Source: Bacillota bacterium
GTDB lineage: Bacteria > Armatimonadota > HRBIN16
Assembly: GCA_023511455.1 (NCBI GenBank)
Contig: JAIMBJ010000021.1
Location: 1 to 56,759, forward strand
Length of the DNA: 56,759 bases
Reading direction: 5' to 3'
This document shows, in pieces, positions 1 to 6,758 of this stretch (positions are counted from its first letter, which is position 1; the number at the start of each line of letters is the position of its first letter). Position numbers and translations under genes: made by a program. The notes under the pieces are model-generated. The model made no database searches, had not been told where the DNA came from, and worked only from the letters and a program-made list of their open reading frames with translations.

Positions 1-2
1 TG

Positions 3-536
3 TATTTGCAGGGCATCTCGCCGGTGCAGCGAAACAATGAGTGGCATCACTTTGACCCGTTGGGCACGGCGCAGGTGATTACGAACAGCAGTGCGCAGGT
101 GGTGAGCAACAACCTGTATGACCTGTTCGGGGTGTTGCGCCATCCGCAGGGCAGTGCGCAGACGCCGTGGAGGTGGCTATCGGGTGCAGCCTCGGAAGAA
201 GGAACGAGACTTGTGAGACCTACAAGGGTCGTGTCGGTGGCAGCAGAGATGGAGACTACGTGTGCCACGCCACCATCCGTACACATTGCGGCTGTCAACA
301 CGTTAGTGAAGATAACTCCGCTTTTCACCAAACAGGACTGCCGTGAGGCATGCGATTGTTTGTTCCCACGGCGAAAGGGTGAAAAATACAAACTCTGTCT
401 GTGGGTTTGCAAAACCTTGAGGGGCAATACATGCGATGCGCTTTGGGCGTATTGCCAACACCTATTGCGTCACGGGCAGAAACCGGCGGCTGAGGTTTGC
501 AAAACCCTGTACCTTCAACTCTGCTGGGGCAAGTAG
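3..536 (+). CDS. RHS protein C-terminal end with cysteine-rich tip 1 (5' partial)
   Basis: The reading frame is open at the left edge, so this is probably the end of a longer RHS gene. Residues 1-57 are the conserved RHS core end (EWHHFDPLGTAQVITN, then YDLFGVLR and GSAQTPWRW). The core normally forms a shell that carries a variable C-terminal toxin. After PWRW the sequence changes abruptly into an unrelated tip of about 120 residues with ten cysteines, including DCREACDC and C-x3-C-x7-C (CLWVCKTLRGNTC); the word VCKTL occurs twice. I do not recognise the tip. A HEAT-repeat gene starts 13 bases downstream behind a good ribosome binding site, the usual toxin-immunity order. Toxin function is inferred from the RHS architecture only. 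Confidence 0.72.
   Translation, partial: YLQGISPVQRNNEWHHFDPLGTAQVITNSSAQVVSNNLYDLFGVLRHPQGSAQTPWRWLSGAASEEGTRLVRPTRVVSVAAEMETTCATPPSVHIAAVNTLVKITPLFTKQDCREACDCLFPRRKGEKYKLCLWVCKTLRGNTCDALWAYCQHLLRHGQKPAAEVCKTLYLQLCWGK
5..169 (+). repeat. RHS core-end repeat, copy 1
   Basis: About 165 bases encoding the RHS core end. It is nearly identical to 4886-5050 (only about ten differences) and more distantly similar to 3164-3281 and 1202-1340. Repeated core ends next to different tips are the known substrate for tip exchange in RHS loci. Confidence 0.85.
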
Positions 537-548
537 GGGGTGTTCACA

Positions 549-1193
549 ATGGGAGAGGTATCTTTAAATACTGAAGATGTTGGTAGCATTGGTGAAGCAG
601 CGTGGATTCAGATGATTCGCCACCCCGATGACATGATGCGGTTTCGTGCACTGGTGATGCTTCTTTGGGACGATGAGTTCGAGTTTGTTGAGAACCTGCG
701 GACCTCCCGCGAAGTCGCTGAGCAAGTGGTCGCTTTGTTAGATGACCCATCGCCGAAGGTGCGCGGCATGGCTATCTTGGCGCTGGGGCGCGTTCGTGCT
801 ATCGCAAGCATACCGAAATTGACCGCTATTCTTCGGCATCCGGACGAAACAACACCCTCAAAGGTGATGGCGGTAGCTGCTTTAGCCAACCAGCGTCATC
901 CTGATACCGTCCGCGTGTTGAGGTATTTAGCCAATAGCCCAAAGGCGCCTCTGGAGGTGCGTGAGTCGAGCTTGCGTGCGCTGGGTGAATTAGGCGACAC
1001 GGTGTGGCTTCGCAAGCAGATGAGATGTTTTCGTGCAGCCACCCATTGGGAACTTCGATGGGCGCTGGCGCAGGCTCTCATGTATGCTGGCATGGAGGAG
1101 TATCGTGACCTTCTAAGGGAACTTCAAAACGACCCAGAGATACCCAAAGACTTGCGTTCCTTGGCAAGGCGGCACCTACAAGCAAAAGGCTAA
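549..1193 (+). CDS. HEAT-repeat protein, candidate immunity protein for tip 1
   Basis: A soluble protein of 214 residues with no signal peptide or membrane segment. From about residue 20 it is built of helical repeats in the HEAT style (for example DDPSPKVRGMAILALGRV near residues 70-90, and VRESSLRALGELGD near 140), and it ends in a charged helix. HEAT proteins are binding scaffolds with no enzyme activity of their own. The start at 549 is chosen over a GTG at 540 because GTAGGGGG lies 8 bases ahead. It directly follows the RHS tip gene, so an immunity or partner role is likely, but this is positional inference. A second HEAT gene lies at the other end of the array (4371-4862). Confidence 0.75.
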   Translation: MGEVSLNTEDVGSIGEAAWIQMIRHPDDMMRFRALVMLLWDDEFEFVENLRTSREVAEQVVALLDDPSPKVRGMAILALGRVRAIASIPKLTAILRHPDETTPSKVMAVAALANQRHPDTVRVLRYLANSPKAPLEVRESSLRALGELGDTVWLRKQMRCFRAATHWELRWALAQALMYAGMEEYRDLLRELQNDPEIPKDLRSLARRHLQAKG

Positions 1194-1201
1194 TCGGCGG
1201 T

Positions 1202-1340
1202 CTATGAAGTGACGGTTTCTGTGTGTTGCGCTATGATTAGGGCAGTATGCAGACGCTGTGGAGGTGGCGATGGATACAGCCGGGGGAGGATGGGCTGTTA
1301 GTGATAACGGGGCAATTGTACTTACCGCAGCGGATGCTGA
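1202..1340 (+). repeat. Degenerate RHS core-end repeat, copy 2
   Basis: The bases TGTGTTGCGCTATGATTAG then GGCAGTATGCAGACGCTGTG align with the core-end coding sequence of the other copies (GGGGTGTTGCGCTACCAGCAG then GGCAGCGCGCAGACGCCGTG). In the RHS frame it reads LRYD-stop-GSMQTLWRW, so an in-frame TAG separates it from the older part. A small indel near 1210-1215 shifts the upstream part. After WRW the frame continues with EDGLLV and YLPQR, typical RHS sequence lying just beyond the part shared by the other copies. Confidence 0.7.
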
Positions 1341-1696
1341 TACCGCTGTTTAGCGGTAGCTACAACCTACGCAAGGACTGCCCGTTTGGTGAAGGAGGCC
1401 CTTACCCACGTTCCATGTGTGACCAGTTCGTCAAAGGCTGTTATCAAGATGCCGCCAGAGAGCGGGATGAGTGTGAAGGGAGACAAGCCGGTTTTTGCGA
1501 TACTGCTAGGGTCGTCTGCTTGTTTTTGCCCGGCCCCTTGTTGAAGGTTTTTTGTTTCACAGCTGGTACAGTGTGTAGTCGAGACGATACCTGCGGAAAC
1601 CGATATTCTGCGAGGATGAGCTTCTGTATGAGCTGTTTCGACATGTGTGTACGCAACAGCACGTCAGATTCCAGACAAGGAGGCAGCGTTAAATGA
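1247..1696 (+). CDS. Orphan RHS end with cysteine-rich tip 2
   Basis: 149 residues from the ATG at 1247. Residues 1-30 match an RHS core end (QTLWRW, EDGLLV, YLPQR). From about residue 36 a tip with twelve cysteines follows (CPFGEGG, MCDQFVKGC, CMSCFDMC) that is unrelated in sequence to tips 1 and 3 but similar in composition. The RHS part is cut off by an upstream TAG, so this is an orphan cassette that probably cannot be exported on its own. The stop overlaps the start of the next gene (ATGA at 1693-1696), which indicates translational coupling to the membrane protein downstream. I do not recognise the tip; it may be unexpressed until recombined onto a full RHS gene. Confidence 0.6.
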   Translation: MQTLWRWRWIQPGEDGLLVITGQLYLPQRMLIPLFSGSYNLRKDCPFGEGGPYPRSMCDQFVKGCYQDAARERDECEGRQAGFCDTARVVCLFLPGPLLKVFCFTAGTVCSRDDTCGNRYSARMSFCMSCFDMCVRNSTSDSRQGGSVK

Positions 1697-2211
1697 CGGA
1701 AGCGTACATATTCGCATTCGCGGTCATTCTTCCGCCTCTGTTCTTGCACTTTAGTCTCTTGGCTTATGGACACGCAAGAACCATTTTGGGAACGGGGCGT
1801 CACCAAGTGGCTGACTACATTCGGCCACAAACGCTCCTTCCATACCTTTTTACAGCCCTATGGTTGGTCACGGGACTGACCTGTTCCTGGTACGGAAGAG
1901 ATAGACTGCGCGCGTTTGTATCTGCGGCAGCCTACTGCATGTGGAACCAAACGGGCGATCGTAGTGCTCTGTTTCGTTCTTTGCACGATGTACCCGCCGC
2001 TCCCTTCGACTTTGGGCTCTTCTCTGTCGCAACGTTTTTAGTCCTGCAAGTAATCACCGACAAGCGTCTTCAACAGGGGAAATCTGTGGGCTATGTCGAC
2101 ATCACGCTTCTCTGGTTGTTATCGGCAGCTATTTACTGGGGGCTCGCGGGCATGTACTTTCACCGTATTGTTGCTCGCTACGGTGCTTGGTATCACCTAT
2201 GCAACCGTTGA
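1693..2211 (+). CDS. Four-helix membrane protein, candidate immunity protein for tip 2
   Basis: A 172-residue protein with four predicted membrane segments: residues 3-25 (AYIFAFAVILPPLFLHF), about 50-70 (LLPYLFTALWLVTGLTCSWY), about 108-125 (FGLFSVATFLVLQVI) and about 135-160 (ITLLWLLSAAIYWGLAGMYF). It has a strong AGGAGG ribosome binding site at 1678-1683 and a four-base overlap with the tip 2 gene. I recognise no family. Small polytopic proteins are common immunity partners of membrane-acting polymorphic toxins, so that is the best guess; it rests on position and topology alone. Confidence 0.65.
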   Translation: MTEAYIFAFAVILPPLFLHFSLLAYGHARTILGTGRHQVADYIRPQTLLPYLFTALWLVTGLTCSWYGRDRLRAFVSAAAYCMWNQTGDRSALFRSLHDVPAAPFDFGLFSVATFLVLQVITDKRLQQGKSVGYVDITLLWLLSAAIYWGLAGMYFHRIVARYGAWYHLCNR

Positions 2212-2454
2212 TAGAGGTCGCTTTGGCAGCGACAGCAATTGTGGAGGATGCTCAGTGTATTTGGGGGTGTTCGTCCAATGCGACTCTTACGGCAACTGGA
2301 AGTTGCGGGCAACCCAAAACGAAGCCTCCTGCGGAGGCTGAAAACCTGCCATAGCAGTTGTTGTCCCTGTGTTGCCCGCGACTTCAGTCGCCGGGGCACT
2401 TGAGGTGTTTTTTTTCACACACCTTCTCAGACGATTTCAAAAGGAGGCACAGGA
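2212..2454. other. Intergenic stretch inside the RHS array
   Basis: This 243-base stretch has no convincing gene. It holds the hairpin-rich inverted-repeat element at 2291-2397 and the ribosome binding site (AAGGAGG) of the following secreted-protein gene. Confidence 0.6.
2291..2397. repeat. REP-like paired hairpin element
   Basis: GAAGTTGCGGGCAAC (2299-2313) is the near-perfect reverse complement of GTTGCCCGCGACTTC (2371-2385), with one mismatch. Each arm is itself a small hairpin (GCAACT-GGA-AGTTGC and GCGACT-TC-AGTCGC). Between them is a perfect AGCCTCC-TGC-GGAGGCT hairpin (2323-2339). This looks like a bacterial REP/BIME-type element: two inverted palindromes around a third. Confidence 0.6.
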
Positions 2455-3096
2455 ATGAAGACTGTACACCTGCTTGCTCTGGGTTTTACACTGGCGAGCC
2501 CAATCGCCGGGTTCGCAGGACAGTCCCCTCGCCACACCGATCACATTCTCGTGTTCAGTACGATGACCTTTGTGAAACACGACCAGTATCCACCTGAGAC
2601 GAGGATAATGACGCTGATACAGTCCTCGTGCGGCATAGTGTGCGCAGACCTGGATAATGTCTCCATCCTCTCCACGGTCGACGGTCTTTTCCTCCTGGAC
2701 AACAAACGTCGGATGGCGATCCGTATCTCGGGTGCCAAGATTTCCGATTTGTTTCTCTCCCTTACAGGGGTGCAGCGAGACTCAAAGGCTCGTGTTGTCT
2801 CTTCTAAGGTAACAGGCTACGTTTACCATCTTGGCTATCGCTGCCGTGTTGTACACCAGCAGCTGGAAGAGGAAGGAGTACGTTCCCAGCGGACAGAATG
2901 GGTTGCAAGGATTGGGAGCAACGATATCGTGCTTCGCCGCGCTGAAACCGGTTCCCAAGCATATTTTGTGCAGGAGGCATATCGGGTTACATCGGGAGCA
3001 GCCCAAAAATGGCTGACGATCCCCAGTGATTTCTCGATACAGGAATGCAGAAGCATACCAGGGGCGCTACAAAAGATTGCTGCCCATAGCGAATAG
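2455..3096 (+). CDS. Secreted protein of unknown function within the RHS array
   Basis: 213 residues starting with a clear signal peptide (MKTVHLLALGFTLASPIAGF, cut probably after FAG near residue 22). The mature part has four cysteines (two near 59-63, one near 129 and one near 200) and no recognisable domain. The ribosome binding site AAGGAGG lies 8 bases before the ATG. It sits between cassette 2 and cassette 3 and follows a hairpin repeat. It could be a second partner of a cassette or an unrelated inserted gene. Export to the envelope is the only functional statement the sequence supports. Confidence 0.65.
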   Translation: MKTVHLLALGFTLASPIAGFAGQSPRHTDHILVFSTMTFVKHDQYPPETRIMTLIQSSCGIVCADLDNVSILSTVDGLFLLDNKRRMAIRISGAKISDLFLSLTGVQRDSKARVVSSKVTGYVYHLGYRCRVVHQQLEEEGVRSQRTEWVARIGSNDIVLRRAETGSQAYFVQEAYRVTSGAAQKWLTIPSDFSIQECRSIPGALQKIAAHSE

Positions 3097-3114
3097 TCGC
3101 CAAGAACAACTCGT

Positions 3115-3711
3115 ATGCCCTGTACGGTATGGTGCGGACGCTTGCAAGGTACGAGAGACACTTCGGGTACGGCGGGTGTGATTACGAACGGGAGCGCACA
3201 GGTGGTGAGCCACAACGTGTATGACGTCTTCGGGGTATTGCGCTACCAGCAGGGCAGCGCGCAGACGCCGTGGAGGTGGAAGCGGGAACGCCTTAGCGAC
3301 GAAAGCATTCTCCTCAGCCTAGGTGGATGTTGGGTTATTATTCCTAGCAAACTTTGCATTGGACCGGGTTGCTCTGGGAACCCGAAGTGTCCGCCCAAGA
3401 AACCAAGAGACCCTGTTCACGGTGGCTGCCTTGCCATTTGCAAGTCTTTTGCAGCGTTTTGCCGAGGCGGTGTGATTGCGTCGAAGCTGTGCGAGCAGAC
3501 ACTAAAAGTGGGCTGTGAAGCCATTTGTGCAGACATCAGTTCGCGGAAGCCTTTTGAGGACTGTACGACACCATGTAAATCGGTTCCTAGAACGCAGTGC
3601 ATGGATTGCTGCGCAGCGATTTGTCCTCCGGGCGGTTCAACGAAACTGTGCAACACCTACTGCACTAGGGAGGCGACGCCGGACGATGCCGATCACTGGG
3701 TGTGGAGGTGA
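3115..3711 (+). CDS. Orphan RHS end with cysteine-rich tip 3
   Basis: 198 residues from the ATG at 3115; the true start is uncertain because only residues from about 17 (TAGVITNGSAQVV, YDVFGVLRYQQGSAQ, TPWRW) are RHS-like. From about residue 58 a tip with eighteen cysteines in some 140 residues begins (CLAICKSFAAFC, CEQTLKVGCEAIC, CTTPCKSVPRTQCMDCC). C-x3-C followed by x7-C occurs as in tip 1. This suggests a disulfide-rich or metal-binding helical fold; I recognise no family. The stop lies inside the ribosome binding site of the next gene. Like cassette 2 it lacks the RHS shell, so it reads as a stored or displaced tip. Confidence 0.62.
   Translation: MPCTVWCGRLQGTRDTSGTAGVITNGSAQVVSHNVYDVFGVLRYQQGSAQTPWRWKRERLSDESILLSLGGCWVIIPSKLCIGPGCSGNPKCPPKKPRDPVHGGCLAICKSFAAFCRGGVIASKLCEQTLKVGCEAICADISSRKPFEDCTTPCKSVPRTQCMDCCAAICPPGGSTKLCNTYCTREATPDDADHWVWR
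3164..3281 (+). repeat. RHS core-end repeat, copy 3
   Basis: This copy is about 80-85% identical by eye to copies 1 and 4 over the part encoding GTAxVITN to TPWRW. The first 50 or so bases of the repeat unit are missing. Confidence 0.75.
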
Positions 3712-3716
3712 GAGCG

Positions 3717-4319
3717 TTGAACAGACGCACAGCGCTGCTGCTACTCGCCGTTATGCTCGGGAGTGTGCTTGTGACCTATTTTGGGCTGCAACGACCGTCT
3801 CGGCACCTGAGTGTGGCAAATATTGACGACTCACGGGTGCAAAAAATCAGCCGTGTGGGTCCCATTCAGTTGCGGGTACCTTTGTATTTGCCGCCAAAAA
3901 CGCAAACCTTGGCTGTTGAGCTCTCTTACGACGGCGAGGTCTGGAACAGCTTCCTACACGCTGTCACAATGTTGTCTTTGGACGAGGTTTACCAGTTTTA
4001 CCGGCAAAAGTATTTCAAAGAGCGCGTGTATCTATATGACGCCAGAACTCCACGGACCTTCGGGACGCTCCGTTCTCGTCAGCCGCCCTATTTTGTGCTG
4101 GTGGTTTTTCCAGATCCTCGTCAGGAGCGACTGCGTTTTAGCTTTCAAGTCTATCCGAAGGTTTTCTCGGACGATGCTAAACAGTTGGAACTGTCTGAAA
4201 GGGAATCCAACATGACTTACATTTTTGTATCCCTACCTGAGCCTCAGGAGTTCACTATGTTGGGTAAGCCGCAACAAAAAGTGAAATACATCGTTTTATT
4301 ACCACGCGCAGCTGAATAG
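3717..4319 (+). CDS. Membrane-anchored protein, candidate immunity protein for tip 3
   Basis: About 200 residues. A TTG start at 3717 is preferred because GGAGGTGA (3704-3711) lies five bases ahead; GTG codons at 3702 and 3708 are alternatives. Residues 2-22 (NRRTALLLLAVMLGSVLVTY) form one membrane anchor or uncleaved signal, leaving about 175 residues probably outside the cytoplasm. No domain is recognised; the exported part is rich in beta-prone sequence and lacks cysteines. It follows tip 3 without a gap, so it may neutralise that tip in the periplasm, but this is inferred from position. Confidence 0.62.
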   Translation: MNRRTALLLLAVMLGSVLVTYFGLQRPSRHLSVANIDDSRVQKISRVGPIQLRVPLYLPPKTQTLAVELSYDGEVWNSFLHAVTMLSLDEVYQFYRQKYFKERVYLYDARTPRTFGTLRSRQPPYFVLVVFPDPRQERLRFSFQVYPKVFSDDAKQLELSERESNMTYIFVSLPEPQEFTMLGKPQQKVKYIVLLPRAAE

Positions 4320-4370
4320 AACCAGCCGCGTCTCGCAGAGCTTCGTTAAGCTGGTGAGGTGTCAAGAGCA

Positions 4371-4862
4371 ATGCAGAAATCAGTGCGACAACGCGTGGTG
4401 TTGGTCGCCCTGTTGGGTGTGTTGGTGCTGCTGGGTGTTTTCCTGTATCGCCAGCTGCACGTAGGGTGGTTCCTTTTTGCTCTGCGGCATGACTACCCGC
4501 CCAAGACGTTCGTCACGGTAAGGTCACTGCTGCATAAGGCGGAGCGCGGCTATCCCCTATCCGCCGAAGAGTTCGAGATGGTGTCGGGGTATGCCGAACA
4601 CTGGCATCCTGGCATCCGCGTGCGAGTGCTGACAACCTTTTTTTACTTGGCGGACGAGGAGCACGCGGAGCGGGCACGCCAGATAGCGATGGAGCGTCTC
4701 CGTGACCGTGACTGGCTGGTGCGTGTTTATGCGCTTCGTTCCCTCTACCATTTGAGGCATCCGGAGATTTACAGGATTGCCCAACAGCGGGTAGCCGACC
4801 CGCAGGAGCACGAGCGGGTGCGCGAATGGGCGCAGAGGATACTGTCTGTTTCAGAGAGGTGA
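4371..4862 (+). CDS. Membrane-anchored HEAT-repeat protein
   Basis: 163 residues from the ATG at 4371, with GAGGTG 10 bases ahead; a GTG at 4359 is the alternative start. Residues 8-28 form a membrane helix (RVVLVALLGVLVLLGVFLYR), followed by HEAT-like helices (HPGIRVRVLTTFFYLAD near 78-94, RDWLVRVYALRSLYHLRHPE near 114-133). It differs from the HEAT protein at 549-1193 by carrying an anchor. It ends 24 bases before the fourth RHS repeat. A role as a second immunity factor or adaptor of cassette 3 is possible but unproven. Confidence 0.65.
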   Translation: MQKSVRQRVVLVALLGVLVLLGVFLYRQLHVGWFLFALRHDYPPKTFVTVRSLLHKAERGYPLSAEEFEMVSGYAEHWHPGIRVRVLTTFFYLADEEHAERARQIAMERLRDRDWLVRVYALRSLYHLRHPEIYRIAQQRVADPQEHERVREWAQRILSVSER

Positions 4863-4886
4863 ACTACTCAGGTGATTCTGGCACTT

Positions 4887-5051
4887 TTGCAGGGCATCTC
4901 GCTGGTGCGGCGAAACAATGAGTGGCATCACTTTGACCCGTTAGGCACGGCGCAGGTGATTACGAACAGCAGTGCGCAGGTGGTGAGCAACAACCTGTAT
5001 GACATATTCGGGGTGTTGCGGTATCAGCAGGGCAGTGCGCAGACGCCGTGA
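4887..5051 (+). pseudogene. Truncated RHS core end, copy 4 (no tip)
   Basis: 55 codons nearly identical to copy 1 (EWHHFDPLGTAQVITN to GSAQTP), then TGA at 5049-5051 where the other copies read TGG of PWRW. No tip follows. It has no start context of its own and closes the array on the right, so it is read as a remnant or recombination anchor. The underlying DNA repeat spans 4886-5050. Confidence 0.75.
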
Positions 5052-5311
5052 GACGGACTGCCCTGCGCCAAGGCGTGCTGTTTTTCATTCTGCTGGCGCG
5101 TGTCAACGCGGAGGCTGAAGCCCGCAGCAGGAGAGCGTTGTTCAGGTTGCAACAAGGGATTTAGCCCGCAATGACTCTGCATAGAGCGCCAGTTTGACCC
5201 ACTGGCTGCGAGGGAGCCTCTGTCCGGCCGCCCCGCAGTACGGTCCTCCACGTCCAACTCCCCATTCGTCTGGCAGGGCAAACACCGCTTGCGGTAAAAT
5301 ATGCATAATCT
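5052..5311. other. Intergenic stretch between the RHS array and ruvX
   Basis: 260 bases without a convincing gene. It holds a bulged REP-like hairpin at 5107-5125 (GCGGAGGCT paired with AGCCCGC) and an A/T-rich promoter-like end before ruvX. Confidence 0.5.
5271..5308 (+). promoter_or_regulatory. Possible short-leader promoter of ruvX
   Basis: TGGCAG (5271), 18 bases, then TAAAAT (5295-5300), with a second -10-like CATAAT at 5303-5308. The ATG of ruvX is at 5312, so the transcript would have almost no leader, and no ribosome binding site is visible. Confidence 0.35.
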
Positions 5312-5749
5312 ATGGCACGAGTGCTGGCACTGGATATCGGTGAACGGCGTATCGGGGTGGCAATCAGCGACGAGGGAGGCGTCCTTGCACAGCCACTGCA
5401 GGTGATCGTACGCCAAGGCACAGCTACCGATGTGGCGCAGGTGGTGCGTCTGCTACAGGAGCAACAGGCACAGGAAATCGTAGTGGGAATGCCTTACACC
5501 CTGCGTGGACAGCAGGCGGGCGCGGCAGAGAAAGTGCAATCCTTTGTGTCCGCACTGCGCGAAGCCGTGCATGTTCCCATCGTTCTCGTCGACGAGCGGT
5601 TAAGCACCGTCGAGGCGGACAGGCGGATGAGGGAATCCAGTGTCCGGCGCGAGGCGCGTCGGAGCCGTGTGGATGCGGTTGCCGCCGCCCTCATCCTGGA
5701 GCGTTATCTGAGCGAGCGAAGGAACAAAGCGGATGGAGCCAACGGATAA
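5312..5749 (+). CDS. ruvX: RuvX/YqgF family Holliday junction resolvase-like nuclease
   Basis: 145 residues, the usual length. The RNase H-like fold is shown by the first strand LALDIGERRIGVAISD (Asp7), VGMPYTLRG near residue 50, VDERLSTVEADRRMR near 92-106 and the C-terminal VDAVAAALILERYL with the conserved Asp. The family is tied to pre-16S rRNA 5' end processing and Holliday junction resolution. The end overlaps the start of mltG by 17 bases, a pairing seen in many bacteria. There is no ribosome binding site before the ATG. Confidence 0.93.
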   Translation: MARVLALDIGERRIGVAISDEGGVLAQPLQVIVRQGTATDVAQVVRLLQEQQAQEIVVGMPYTLRGQQAGAAEKVQSFVSALREAVHVPIVLVDERLSTVEADRRMRESSVRREARRSRVDAVAAALILERYLSERRNKADGANG

Positions 5750-6758
5750 ACAGCGCACGGGGCGGTGGGTGTTGCTCTCCCTGAGCGTGCTGGCTCTGCT
5801 GCTGGCGGCTGGCTGGTTGTGGTGGCAGTTCCAGCCCGTGGGGCAGGGTTCTCTGCGTCTGGTGAAGGTGGAACCGGGCATGAACGCCCGCCAGATTGGG
5901 CAGAAGTTGCAACGGCAGGGCATCATCCGCCGCGCGTGGGCGTTTGAGTGGGTGGTGCGCGTTAAGGGGTGGAGCGGGCGCCTGCAGCCGGGCACCTACG
6001 AGCTGCGTCCCAGTATGTCGCCCCTGCAGATTGCGCGTCTCATCGCGGAGGGGCAGGTGGCGACCAGCTGGGTGACCATTCCCGAAGGCTATACCGTGCG
6101 CCAGATTGCAGCGTTGATGCAGGAGCGTGGCATTGCCGACCGCGAGGAGTTCCTGCGCCTTGCCACGCAGGAAGGTGATACCTTCTCCGCCTCGTTTCCG
6201 TTGCCGAAGAACCTGGAGGGCTACCTTTTCCCAAATACCTACCGCCTTCCACGGGGCACGGGGGCACGCGCGGCGATACAGAACATGATTTCCCTGCTGG
6301 AGCGCGAAGTCTACCAGAAGTACCGCGCCGAGATCGAGCAGTCGGGGTTCACCTTCCACCAGATTCTCACCATCGCGTCGATGATTGAGCGGGAGGCGAA
6401 AGTGTCGCAGGACCGCCCGCTGATTTCCGCCGTTATCCGCAACCGGCTGCAACGCGACATGAAGCTGGAGATAGACGCTACTGTGCTGTACGCGCTGGGC
6501 ACGCACAAATCGCGCGTGCTGTATCGTGACCTGGAGGTAGATTCCGATTATAATACATACCGGCGAAAGGGGCTGCCTCCGGGACCGATTGCCAATCCGG
6601 GATTAGCCTGTATCGAGGCGGCATTGCGCCCGGCTCAGGTGGACTACCTGTATTACGTGGCGCGTCCGGACGGCAGCCATATCTTCACGCGCACGTTGCA
6701 CGAGCATCGGGTGGCTATCGCACGGGCGCGGGCGGAACGAGCAAGAGCGACACCATGA
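5733..6758 (+). CDS. mltG: Endolytic murein transglycosylase MltG
   Basis: 341 residues, normal for the family. One N-terminal membrane helix (about residues 10-30, VLLSLSVLALLLAAGWLWW) is followed by a LysM-like part and the YceG catalytic domain. The catalytic glutamate is Glu218 in ASMIEREAK. YNTYRRKGLPPGPIANPG and YYVARPDGSHIFTRT are typical end motifs. The enzyme cuts nascent peptidoglycan strands at the membrane and is thought to set glycan length. It overlaps ruvX upstream and the HAD phosphatase downstream by four bases. Confidence 0.95.
   Translation: MEPTDKQRTGRWVLLSLSVLALLLAAGWLWWQFQPVGQGSLRLVKVEPGMNARQIGQKLQRQGIIRRAWAFEWVVRVKGWSGRLQPGTYELRPSMSPLQIARLIAEGQVATSWVTIPEGYTVRQIAALMQERGIADREEFLRLATQEGDTFSASFPLPKNLEGYLFPNTYRLPRGTGARAAIQNMISLLEREVYQKYRAEIEQSGFTFHQILTIASMIEREAKVSQDRPLISAVIRNRLQRDMKLEIDATVLYALGTHKSRVLYRDLEVDSDYNTYRRKGLPPGPIANPGLACIEAALRPAQVDYLYYVARPDGSHIFTRTLHEHRVAIARARAERARATP

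Noticed and set aside
2093-2341. Small open frame overlapping the membrane protein gene
   Set aside because: It has no ribosome binding site, is out of frame with the four-helix protein and runs into the hairpin element.
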